A DNA stretch of 6,426 bases from ARS1285 sp039796495 (GTDB lineage: Archaea > Nanobdellota > Nanobdellia > Pacearchaeales > GW2011-AR1), in contig JBDKJQ010000062.1 of assembly GCA_039796495.1 (NCBI GenBank), positions 1 through 6,426 on the forward strand. The letters run 5' to 3'. The notes below the pieces were generated by a model. It made no database searches and was not told where the DNA came from. It saw only the letters and a program-made list of their open reading frames with translations. A program made the position numbers and the translations under genes. This document shows, one piece after another, positions 1 through 4,611 of the stretch. How positions within the stretch are numbered: position 1 is the first letter of the stretch; each line of letters opens with the position of its first letter.

Positions 1-136
1 GTCCTTGTTCGTCCTCATTCCTTCCTGGGGCTTCCCCCACAAACAGAATTTTTGCGTTTGTGTTTCCTTTTCCCACGACGAGGTTTTTACAATTCTTGCA
101 GATATCTGTTGCTTGTGCGAGGGCAATTTCGTCCAT
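1..136 (-). CDS. Uracil-DNA glycosylase, family 4 type (N-terminal part, runs off left edge)
   Basis: Only the first 45 residues are in the window, reading leftward from an ATG at 136-134. They hold a CxxC pair (Cys13, Cys16) followed by a beta strand ending in GEAPGRNEDEQG (residues 34-45). Family 4 uracil-DNA glycosylases are known to have an N-terminal CxxC that supplies two of four ligands of a 4Fe-4S cluster, and a GEAPG motif A in the active site. The spacing here fits well. The known role is to remove uracil produced by cytosine deamination, starting base excision repair. The ATG was chosen because a TATA box lies about 25 nt upstream, which gives a leaderless transcript. The catalytic C-terminal motif and the other two cysteines lie outside the window, so activity cannot be judged. 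It is divergent from the metallopeptidase-like gene at 197. Confidence 0.87.
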   Translation of the reverse strand, partial: MDEIALAQATDICKNCKNLVVGKGNTNAKILFVGEAPGRNEDEQG

Positions 137-156
137 GATGTATGTATGGAGAGAGG

Positions 157-178
157 TTATAAATAGATTTATATTTTA
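157..178. promoter_or_regulatory. Divergent archaeal TATA boxes for genes at 136 (-) and 197 (+)
   Basis: Two TATA-like elements lie almost back to back. Bases 157-165 read TATTTATAA on the minus strand, centred 25 nt before the glycosylase ATG. Bases 168-177 read TTTATATTTT on the plus strand, centred about 25 nt before the ATG at 197. Archaeal transcription usually starts about 25 nt after the TATA centre, so both mRNAs should be leaderless. No ribosome binding site is visible before either gene. The two elements are so close that TBP/TFB binding at one could hinder the other (inference). Confidence 0.6.
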
Positions 179-196
179 CCTTTCTCTTCATAATAC

Positions 197-679
197 ATGT
201 ACGAAAAAGATGTTAAAAGATACGAAATTATTCTAAATGAAATACAGAAAAAATTTCCCTGTCCTATTCGTATTCAATTATTGAGTAAGGAATTTTCAGG
301 AACTGCACGAGTTCTTTGGAATCCGATTTCAGGATATCGGTTGATTGTCAATCCACAAAAAATAAAAAATATGAATTCCTCTGCTGTAAAAGGATTGATT
401 GCACATGAATTAAGCCATGTCGAACAATTTTTGGGATACAATCTTTTTCGTCGTATGTACGAGGCCTTTATCGAATATTTGAGGATCAATTATCTTTCCA
501 CAATACGAAATCAGAAAACTATCGATGCAATTGAATCAGATGCAGACTACCGCGCCATTAAGCGAGGATATGGAAAAGAACTTATTGCGCTAATCCGCTT
601 TGAGCAAGTCAAGAAAATAAAATATAAAAATAAGTATTTTTCAGTTGCTGAAGTAAAAAGAATTATGAAAAATTTATAG
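197..679 (+). CDS. Small HExxH zinc-metallopeptidase-like protein
   Basis: A 160-residue protein with the zincin signature HELSH at residues 70-74 (His70, Glu71 and His74 as candidate zinc ligands and catalytic base) inside a hydrophobic helix. Downstream is ESDAD at 113-117, a plausible site for the third, acidic metal ligand, as in many gluzincin-type peptidases. The N-terminal half looks like alternating strands, with a possible edge strand at about 46-52 before the active-site helix, as is usual in minimal zincin folds. The tail from about 135 is lysine-rich. There is no signal peptide; residues 83-101 are amphipathic rather than a clear membrane span. The protein is probably cytosolic and of unknown substrate. 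It could be compared with SprT-like or M48-like minimal proteases, but I do not recognise a named family. The start at 197 is supported by the TATA box 25 nt upstream. Confidence 0.72.
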   Translation: MYEKDVKRYEIILNEIQKKFPCPIRIQLLSKEFSGTARVLWNPISGYRLIVNPQKIKNMNSSAVKGLIAHELSHVEQFLGYNLFRRMYEAFIEYLRINYLSTIRNQKTIDAIESDADYRAIKRGYGKELIALIRFEQVKKIKYKNKYFSVAEVKRIMKNL

Positions 680-700
680 TCTATTTTATACACCATTTCT

Positions 701-710
701 TTATATTTTT
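701..710 (+). promoter_or_regulatory. TATA box for the gene at 733
   Basis: TTATATTTTT is centred about 28 nt before the ATG at 733, so the transcript should be leaderless or have a leader of a few bases. It lies 21 nt after the stop of the metallopeptidase gene, which suggests independent transcription of the basic protein rather than readthrough. Confidence 0.5.
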
Positions 711-732
711 AATTTGTTTTTTTGATATTATC

Positions 733-921
733 ATGGCACGATATGGAAAAGCTGCTGCACAACAGGTTAAGATTGAGATGCATGAATTCAAGCGAGGCAG
801 ATTGAAAACGCGAGGCGGACGAAAAGTCACAAGCAGAAAACAGGCAATTGCTATCGGTCTTTCTGAAGCACGCCGAAAAGGGGCGAAAGTTCCGAGACCT
901 CCGAAAAAGAAAAGAAAGTAA
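733..921 (+). CDS. Small basic protein, DUF6496-type
   Basis: A 62-residue, highly basic protein with the block GRKVTSRKQAIAIGLSEARR at residues 29-48, followed by KGAKVP and a Lys/Arg-rich tail (PPKKKRK). This block is the hallmark of the small DUF6496 family found in many bacteria and some archaea; the opening MARYGKAA and the MHEFKRG segment (16-22) also fit. The function is not established. The charge suggests nucleic acid contact, which is inference. The start has a TATA box about 28 nt upstream and no ribosome binding site. Two longer antisense frames cover the same bases (681-1020), but their products are unlike any known protein, and the recognisable family block on the plus strand decides the matter. 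Confidence 0.85.
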   Translation: MARYGKAAAQQVKIEMHEFKRGRLKTRGGRKVTSRKQAIAIGLSEARRKGAKVPRPPKKKRK

Positions 922-930
922 ATGGAATTT

Positions 931-968
931 AAAAAAGAAATGTTCAAGTCTTATCGTCAATAATTTTT
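931..968. terminator. Bidirectional poly-T terminators between convergent genes
   Basis: The gap between the DUF6496-type gene and the TrmB-like gene holds a T5 run on the plus strand (964-968) and a T6 run on the minus strand (A931-936), each downstream of its gene. Short T runs without a stable hairpin are typical archaeal intrinsic termination signals. No strong hairpin was found here. Confidence 0.45.
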
Positions 969-982
969 CTGTATATCTTTTC

Positions 983-1279
983 TTAGACAAATACTTGATT
1001 GCTTTCTTCAATTTCCACAAATTCTTTATAGAGTTCCTCTTGTATCCTCATGTCTCTTAAAAATATTTCTCTTGCAGCCGGATTTCTTGCAATTTCCTCA
1101 AGATTTTTTTCATTGAGTTTTGTTAAAGTATCATACACATTCGCCCGGTGCATCTTTGTTCTTTTTGAAACTTGTGTTGCCGTTGATTCTTTATTTTTAA
1201 GAAGGTCTAAATAAACAAGGGTTTGCATTTTAGGTATGCCTATTGATTCAAAAGCATTTATTATGAGTTCATCAGCCAT
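983..1279 (-). CDS. Short TrmB-like winged-helix regulator, wing not evident
   Basis: A 98-residue protein. Residues 1-60 match the TrmB-type HTH pattern: a first helix ending in GIPKMQTLVYLDLL (14-27), a spacer, the helix TATQVSKRTKM (33-43), and the recognition helix RANVYDTLTKLNEKNL (45-60). In known TrmB regulators, the sequence after EKGL forms a beta wing (a YxV...xKxY type segment) and then a sugar-binding domain. Here the chain passes straight into an acidic helical stretch, EEIARNPAAREIF (61-73), ending at a stop at 983. The C-terminal effector domain is absent and the wing is missing or much reduced. It may be a stand-alone DNA-binding regulator that dimerises through the C-terminal helix (inference). 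It has its own leaderless promoter and is divergent from the DUF2127 gene, so that gene is the first candidate target. Confidence 0.72.
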   Translation of the reverse strand: MADELIINAFESIGIPKMQTLVYLDLLKNKESTATQVSKRTKMHRANVYDTLTKLNEKNLEEIARNPAAREIFLRDMRIQEELYKEFVEIEESNQVFV

Positions 1280-1299
1280 GTTATTTCTAAGACAATCAA

Positions 1300-1307
1300 T
1301 TATATAG
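1300..1307 (-). promoter_or_regulatory. TATA box for the TrmB-like gene
   Basis: The minus strand reads CTATATAA here, centred about 25 nt upstream of the ATG at 1279, again giving a leaderless mRNA. Confidence 0.55.
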
Positions 1308-1340
1308 TTCTATCTGTTTTTAATAGGGTAAGAACAACCT

Positions 1341-1352
1341 TATTTTATATTT
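1341..1352 (+). promoter_or_regulatory. TATA box for the DUF2127 gene
   Basis: TATTTTATATTT is centred about 28 nt before an ATG at 1375 and about 33 nt before the in-frame TTG at 1380. By the spacing used elsewhere in the window, transcription should start at or near the ATG at 1375, which is in the wrong frame for the gene. A second AT-rich element (1364-1373) is too close to the gene to serve a start at 1380. Confidence 0.45.
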
Positions 1353-1379
1353 TTTATTGCTCGATTATATATACATGGG

Positions 1380-1937
1380 TTGCCTGTGGACGAACTGAAG
1401 GAACCAAAAACAATTCATAAAGTCTTTGAGATGATTACATTATTAAAAGGCATTCATGCGATAATAGAAATCCTACTGGGCATCATTTTGCTGATACTAA
1501 CTAAAGAATTTATATCAAATGTAATAATCGCTCTTATTGAAGGAAGACTTGCGGGAGACCCAAATAATTTTATCGCGAAGTATATCTCACAATTCGGAAT
1601 AGACCTTTCCTTAAGCATTAAATTGTTTTTCGCATTTTACTTAATCAGCCACGGAATTGTTAATTTATATTTAGTTTACGCCATTATCAAAAAACCTTCC
1701 TTTGCGTATCCAATATCATTGGTGATATTCATCGGTTTCTTGATATATCAGACATATGACTATTTTGCTACATCTTCACTATGGATGCTTGTGATTATCT
1801 TATTTGATCTTCTGTTTATAGGATTGCTGTTTTATGAATATAATGCTCATCTTAAGGAATATTCATTCTTGGGTAAACTAAAATTGATTGCTGGAGCCAA
1901 GGTTCCAAAGATTGTTGAAATTAAGATACTTACATAA
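1380..1937 (+). CDS. DUF2127 family membrane protein
   Basis: A 185-residue integral membrane protein. It has likely membrane spans at about 25-43, 82-103, 106-124 and 133-153, with a polar loop at 54-76 containing RLAGDPNNFIAKYI. The pattern HKVFEMITLLKGIHAIIE (13-30), the DPxxxIAxY loop, FYLISHGIVNLYLVYAII (86-103) and the AYP turn (109-111) match the DUF2127 family, whose function is not known. A C-terminal tail of about 30 residues follows the last span. The start is uncertain: the frame has no ATG near its beginning, only TTG at 1380 and GTG at 1386, while an out-of-frame ATG sits at 1375. There is no ribosome binding site. The gene is divergent from the TrmB-like regulator. Confidence 0.8.
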   Translation: MPVDELKEPKTIHKVFEMITLLKGIHAIIEILLGIILLILTKEFISNVIIALIEGRLAGDPNNFIAKYISQFGIDLSLSIKLFFAFYLISHGIVNLYLVYAIIKKPSFAYPISLVIFIGFLIYQTYDYFATSSLWMLVIILFDLLFIGLLFYEYNAHLKEYSFLGKLKLIAGAKVPKIVEIKILT

Positions 1938-1939
1938 CC

Positions 1940-1944
1940 TTTTT
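1940..1944 (+). terminator. Poly-T run after the DUF2127 gene
   Basis: A T5 run begins three bases after the TAA stop of the membrane protein gene. It is a weak archaeal-type terminator; the hairpins at 2017-2108 could act as a backup. Confidence 0.3.
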
Positions 1945-2011
1945 GGAACTTTATATTTATCTGAACTGAGAACGTGTAACTGGCTCCAAAAAAATTCTTT
2001 TAAAGACTAAG

Positions 2012-2108
2012 TATAGCGTAGAACATACATAATTGAGCATTTTTATTTATGTTCTACGAATATAGCCTATGACAAATTTGCTCAATTTATTAAGTCATAT
2101 GCTATATT
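2012..2108. repeat. Twin abutting hairpins with complementary loops
   Basis: Two hairpins touch exactly at 2058/2059. Hairpin A pairs 2017-2032 with 2043-2058 (16 bp, one mismatch; core CGTAGAACATA), with a 10-nt loop. Hairpin B pairs 2059-2073 with 2094-2108 (15 bp, one mismatch), with a 20-nt loop. AATTGAGCA at 2031-2039, mostly in loop A, is the exact complement of TGCTCAATT at 2079-2087 in loop B, so the loops could kiss. The same DNA also forms one larger inverted repeat, 2012-2039 with 2079-2106 (21 of 28 positions), so the halves are degenerate mirror copies. It lies between two convergent genes and could be a bidirectional terminator, a structured RNA end or a palindromic element remnant. 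No coding frame explains it. Confidence 0.75.
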
Positions 2109-2123
2109 TTCAAACGGTTGAAG

Positions 2124-2129
2124 AAAAAA
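2124..2129 (-). terminator. Poly-T run after the malic enzyme gene
   Basis: An A6 run on the plus strand gives TTTTTT in the minus-strand transcript, 8 nt after the malic enzyme stop and just before hairpin B. It fits an archaeal poly-T terminator. Confidence 0.45.
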
Positions 2130-2136
2130 CAATTTA

Positions 2137-3297
2137 TCAGACTGCTTTCTTCACTGCATCACTCACTACTTTCACGACATTTTCGTCGAATGGAGAAGGG
2201 ATAATGTTTTCTTTCGTCGGATTTTTGACTAACTCTGCGAGTGCATGAGCAGCTCCTAATTTCATTGTCATGGTTATCTTTTTAGCGCGGGCATCGAGCG
2301 CTCCTCGGAAAATGCCGGGAAACGCAAGCACATTGTTTATTTGATTAGGAAAATCGCTTCTTCCCGTTGCTACAATCAGTGCTCCTGCCTCTAAGGCATT
2401 GGGCGGGAGTATTTCAGGATCAGGATTTGCCATCGCAAAAATAATTGCATTTTTATTCATAGTTTTCACCATTTCTTTATTTACCAGATTTTTGGTTGAG
2501 ACGCCGATGAAAATATCTGCTCCTTTGAGGGCATATTCTAATGTTCCGTTTATCTTATTTTTATTGGTAATTTGTGCAATTTCTTTTTTGCTTTCGTTAT
2601 CTGTAATGTCTTTTCTTTCCGTGTGTATTGCGCCGTTTCTGTCGCATAAAATTATATTTCCTGCATTGAATCCGTCTTCAATAAGTAATTTTGCAATTGC
2701 TATTCCTGCTGCTCCTGCGCCGCTCATGACTATTTTTACATTTTCTTCTTTCTTGCCTGCAACTTTGATTGCGTTGAGTAAACCTGCCAATACAACAATT
2801 GCTGTTCCGTGCTGGTCATCATGCATGACTGGAATTCCTAAATCCTGTAATGCATCTTCGATAATAAAACATTCGGGAGCTTTGAAATCTTCTAAGTTAA
2901 TCCCTCCAAAAACCGGAGCAATATTTCTGATTGTTATAATTTTTTCTTCGGTGCTTTTGCCGTTGATACAGATAGGAAATGCGTCGATATTTGCGAATGC
3001 TTTGAAGAGCATTGCTTTTCCTTCCATAACTGGCAGTGCTGCCTCTGGCCCGATATTTCCCAACCCTAGCACGGCCGTACCGTCACTAATGACAGCGATG
3101 GTATTTCCTTTCATGGTATACTTGTATATGTCATTTTTATTCTGTGCAATCATGCGTGATGCTTCTGCAACACCGGGTGTGTATAATAGACTTAAATCCC
3201 GTTTTTCTTTGAGCGGCATTTTTGTACGAATTTCTATCTTTCCTTTCAGTTTTTCATGTAATGCGAGCGACGCTTTCTTTATTTCTTCCTGATCCAT
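2137..3297 (-). CDS. Malic enzyme (malate dehydrogenase, oxaloacetate-decarboxylating), short form
   Basis: A complete 386-residue malic enzyme, which oxidatively decarboxylates malate to pyruvate and CO2 with NAD(P) and a divalent metal. Visible motifs in order: YTPGVA (39-44; Tyr39 catalytic acid), GLGNIGPEAALPVMEGK (78-94; Lys94 catalytic base), FGGINLEDF (130-138; Glu136 and Asp137 metal ligands), DDQHGTA (160-166; Asp161 metal ligand), the Rossmann loop GAGAAG (193-198), ANPDPE (290-295) and ATGRSDFPNQINN (310-322). The order and length match the short prokaryotic form lacking the phosphotransacetylase-like tail of MaeB. Strand beta-2 ends in CDRNG (218-222), which does not settle NAD versus NADP. 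The start at 3297 has a TATA box 25 nt upstream and no ribosome binding site. All key residues are present, so activity is expected. It is transcribed alone and convergent with the DUF2127 gene. Confidence 0.96.
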   Translation of the reverse strand: MDQEEIKKASLALHEKLKGKIEIRTKMPLKEKRDLSLLYTPGVAEASRMIAQNKNDIYKYTMKGNTIAVISDGTAVLGLGNIGPEAALPVMEGKAMLFKAFANIDAFPICINGKSTEEKIITIRNIAPVFGGINLEDFKAPECFIIEDALQDLGIPVMHDDQHGTAIVVLAGLLNAIKVAGKKEENVKIVMSGAGAAGIAIAKLLIEDGFNAGNIILCDRNGAIHTERKDITDNESKKEIAQITNKNKINGTLEYALKGADIFIGVSTKNLVNKEMVKTMNKNAIIFAMANPDPEILPPNALEAGALIVATGRSDFPNQINNVLAFPGIFRGALDARAKKITMTMKLGAAHALAELVKNPTKENIIPSPFDENVVKVVSDAVKKAV

Positions 3298-3315
3298 GAG
3301 CTATTAAAAAATAAT

Positions 3316-3326
3316 GAATATAAAAA
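3316..3326 (-). promoter_or_regulatory. TATA box of the malic enzyme gene
   Basis: The minus strand reads TTTTTATATTC, centred about 25 nt before the ATG at 3297, giving a leaderless mRNA. Its upstream end overlaps the palindrome at 3323-3343. Confidence 0.6.
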
Positions 3327-3343
3327 TGTTGTTACAACATTTT
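3323..3343. promoter_or_regulatory. Perfect 10-bp-arm palindrome, candidate operator of malic enzyme
   Basis: AAAATGTTGT (3323-3332) and ACAACATTTT (3334-3343) are exact inverted copies around one central base, T3333. The site covers the BRE position and the upstream edge of the TATA box of the malic enzyme promoter, so a bound dimer would compete with TFB/TBP and repress, which is a common archaeal arrangement. A perfect 10+1+10 palindrome is more than expected by chance in this short gap. The regulator is unknown; the HTH protein at 983-1279 is one possibility among many. Confidence 0.65.
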
Positions 3344-3388
3344 GAAGGCGATCTTTCTCAAGAATATAACAAGAATTCTCAAAGCAAG

Positions 3389-3398
3389 TTTTATAAAT
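3389..3398 (+). promoter_or_regulatory. TATA box for the microprotein at 3426
   Basis: TTTTATAAAT is centred about 32 nt before the ATG at 3426, so the predicted mRNA has a leader of only about 5 nt. It is the second of two divergent promoters in the gap with the malic enzyme gene. Confidence 0.5.
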
Positions 3399-3425
3399 TA
3401 AAATTTTTTGTTTTATCTTGTTGCT

Positions 3426-3539
3426 ATGAATGATGAAAATTGTCAATGTGAAATACATACGGATGAGCCGGTATTTGTTCATTTTATGAGATATTACTGC
3501 TCACGCTGCAGAAAATGGTATGATATGACTTCTGACTGA
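3426..3539 (+). CDS. Cysteine-paired microprotein, possible single zinc knuckle (37 aa)
   Basis: A 37-residue frame starting MNDENCQCEIHTDEPVF and ending with TGA at 3537-3539. It has a CxC pair (Cys6, Cys8) and a CSRC pair (Cys25, Cys28) separated by 16 residues, with His11 and His19 between, followed by RKWYDM. Two cysteine pairs at this spacing fit a small treble-clef or zinc-ribbon-like metal site, holding one zinc and probably binding nucleic acid or a partner protein. That is inference; I do not recognise the family. Support for it being real: a good TATA box upstream, a T6 terminator 12 nt after the stop, and cysteine spacing unlikely in a random frame. It is transcribed alone, divergent from malic enzyme. 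Confidence 0.62.
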   Translation: MNDENCQCEIHTDEPVFVHFMRYYCSRCRKWYDMTSD

Positions 3540-3550
3540 TTTTATCCTCA

Positions 3551-3556
3551 TTTTTT
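3551..3556 (+). terminator. Poly-T terminator after the microprotein
   Basis: A T6 run (preceded by T4 at 3540-3543) begins 12 nt after the TGA of the microprotein. It separates that transcript from the tandem repeats that follow. Confidence 0.45.
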
Positions 3557-3560
3557 AACT

Positions 3561-3711
3561 CATTCACTTCTCACGAAATGAAGATTCAAATCATCTGCTG
3601 ATAATTTGACCCGTTCACCTCTTACGAGGTGAAGGTTTACATTATCTACGGATAATCTAACTGTTCACTTCTTATTATTGAAGTGAACATTTAAAAATAT
3701 GTAGATAGTAT
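3561..3711. repeat. Three tandem ~50-nt units, each with a conserved hairpin
   Basis: Units start at 3561, 3612 and 3662 (periods 51 and 50). Units 1 and 2 match at 37 of 50 positions; unit 3 is divergent outside its first hairpin. Hairpin I is TTCAC(T/C)TC-loop-GA(R)(R)TGAA: in unit 1 it is 3563-3570/3575-3582 with one mismatch, in unit 2 it is 3614-3621/3626-3633 and perfect, and in unit 3 it is 3662-3671/3680-3689, perfect with 10 bp and an 8-nt loop. Hairpin II is ATTATC-TACG-GATAAT at 3641-3656 in unit 2, with a one-mismatch version at 3590-3605 in unit 1. Stem pair C3619:G3628 in unit 2 becomes T3669:A3682 in unit 3, a compensatory change that points to selection on structure. The array lies between the microprotein terminator and the nucleotidyltransferase promoter. 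It is not a CRISPR array, since the whole unit is repeated and there are no unique spacers. Confidence 0.72.
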
Positions 3712-3718
3712 ATATACT
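3706..3718 (+). promoter_or_regulatory. TATA box for the nucleotidyltransferase gene
   Basis: TAGTATATATACT, containing a 12-bp perfect palindrome (3707-3718), is centred about 30 nt before the ATG at 3743. It predicts a start a few bases before the ATG. It overlaps the degenerate end of repeat unit 3. Confidence 0.5.
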
Positions 3719-3742
3719 GAAACAGTTATATCTGAATATACT

Positions 3743-4570
3743 ATGGTAAAAAAAGAGTCGAAGAAAGAGCCTGTGATAAAAGAGAGCTTTCCAACGCTTG
3801 AATTGAAAACAAATCGTGATATTGCGATGGATTTTGCGGAAAAGCTTCATAAAAAGTTTGATGCACTTGTTAAATCCGTCATCTTGTTTGGTTCAACCGT
3901 AAAAAACAAACTTGTTGTTGGATCTGATATTGATATGATCGTTGTTGTTGACGATTCAACGTTTAAGTTTGATGAAAATTTTATTGTGTGGTATAGGGAA
4001 GAATTGGGAAAACTTATCCAAAGTAACCCGTATAAGAAAGATTTGCATATCAACACGGTGAAGATAACGACGTGGTGGGAAGATCTGATTCGAGGAGATC
4101 CGACTATTTTTAACATTATTCGGTATGGAGAGGCTCTCATTGATTATGGCGGATTTTTCTCTCCCTTGAAAATGCTGCTTGTTGATGGCAGAATCAAGCC
4201 AAGCCCTGAGGCAATGTATGTCATGCTGAATCGCGTGCCCGCTCATATTTTGCGGAGCAGAATGGCAGAGATGAGCGCGGTTGAAGGATGTTATTGGGCA
4301 TATGTTGAATGCTCGCAATGTCTGCTTATGGCAGTGAATGTAGTACCACCTTCTCCTGAACATGTTCCCGAATTATTGAGAACGCATTTTGTTGAGAAAG
4401 GATTACTGAAGAAAAATTTTGTGGATGAATACATGGATGTGTATAACTTGCACAAGCGCATTGTTCATGGCGAGATCAAAAATATCGACGGCAGAATCAT
4501 TGATGACTTCCAGAACAAGTCAGAAGAATATTTCAAAAAAGTTGTGAGTTTACTCAACGATATCTTGTGA
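3743..4570 (+). CDS. Nucleotidyltransferase-domain protein with helical HEPN-like C-terminus
   Basis: A 275-residue protein. After a charged N-terminal tail (1-13) comes a polymerase-beta-type nucleotidyltransferase domain, with ILFGSTVKNKLVVGSDIDM at 47-65: the GS pair (50-51) and the metal-binding Asp62-x-Asp64. The third catalytic acid usual in the fold is not obvious; the matching strand reads LHINTV (101-106), with Asn104 where an acid might be expected. Residues about 155-275 are mainly helical. They include LHKRIVHGE (236-244), which resembles the RN-x-LVH core of HEPN domains but with His237 in place of the usual Arg. Many MNT-HEPN proteins act in toxin-antitoxin pairs, but here both parts are in one chain and both motifs are altered, so a conserved archaeal housekeeping or RNA-linked role is as likely. 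Proteins of this layout seem common in DPANN archaea (from memory). It has its own promoter and ends 1 nt from a convergent gene. Confidence 0.82.
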   Translation: MVKKESKKEPVIKESFPTLELKTNRDIAMDFAEKLHKKFDALVKSVILFGSTVKNKLVVGSDIDMIVVVDDSTFKFDENFIVWYREELGKLIQSNPYKKDLHINTVKITTWWEDLIRGDPTIFNIIRYGEALIDYGGFFSPLKMLLVDGRIKPSPEAMYVMLNRVPAHILRSRMAEMSAVEGCYWAYVECSQCLLMAVNVVPPSPEHVPELLRTHFVEKGLLKKNFVDEYMDVYNLHKRIVHGEIKNIDGRIIDDFQNKSEEYFKKVVSLLNDIL

Positions 4571-4586
4571 TTTACTTCTGTTTTTT
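4535..4586. terminator. Crossed poly-T terminators inside opposing genes
   Basis: The convergent genes end at 4570 and 4572, leaving one base between stops. A plus-strand T6 (4581-4586) lies inside the tail codons of the minus-strand gene, and a minus-strand T6 (A4535-4540) lies inside the tail of the nucleotidyltransferase gene. Each transcript would therefore end inside its neighbour, giving about 15-40 nt of antisense overlap. Confidence 0.45.
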
Positions 4587-4611
4587 GACTATCTCACATT
4601 GTGAGTTTACT
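4542..4611. repeat. Three short direct repeats across a convergent gene junction
   Basis: TTGTGAGTTTACT occurs exactly at 4542-4554 and 4599-4611. A third copy with one G missing (TTGTGATTTACTTC) is at 4565-4578 and spans both stop codons. The last copy also forms the palindrome CTCACA-T-TGTGAG at 4593-4605. The repeats encode the ends of two unrelated proteins on opposite strands. Confidence 0.55.

Noticed and set aside
681..1020. Two overlapping minus-strand frames (681-947 and 709-1020)
   Set aside because: They are antisense to the DUF6496-type gene and its terminator region, have no promoter of the usual spacing, and give low-complexity products.
848..1060. Plus-strand frame of 70 codons overlapping the DUF6496-type gene end
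   Set aside because: It is an out-of-frame reading of the basic gene that runs into the antisense of the TrmB-like gene; no start signal supports it.
1321..1346. Weak inverted repeat AATAGGG...CCTTATT between the TrmB-like and DUF2127 genes
   Set aside because: Only 7 bp with a mismatch in AT-rich DNA; not above what chance would give, although an operator for the TrmB-like protein here remains possible.
2399..3292. Long open frame of 297 codons on the plus strand inside the malic enzyme gene
   Set aside because: It is fully antisense to a malic enzyme with every expected motif; its serine/isoleucine-rich product is what reverse reading of that gene gives.
3430..3539. C/D box guide RNA (ATGATGA at 3430, CTGA near the end)
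   Set aside because: The boxes are about 100 nt apart with no D' and C' boxes at the usual 12-nt guide spacing; the cysteine-paired reading frame explains the sequence better.
3561..3711. CRISPR array
   Set aside because: Whole units are similar, including the parts between hairpins, so there are no unique spacers; repeats are only about 74% identical and no cas gene is nearby.
3847..4363. Minus-strand frames of 97 and 135 codons
   Set aside because: They are antisense to the nucleotidyltransferase gene, which has clear motifs; no promoter or recognisable product.
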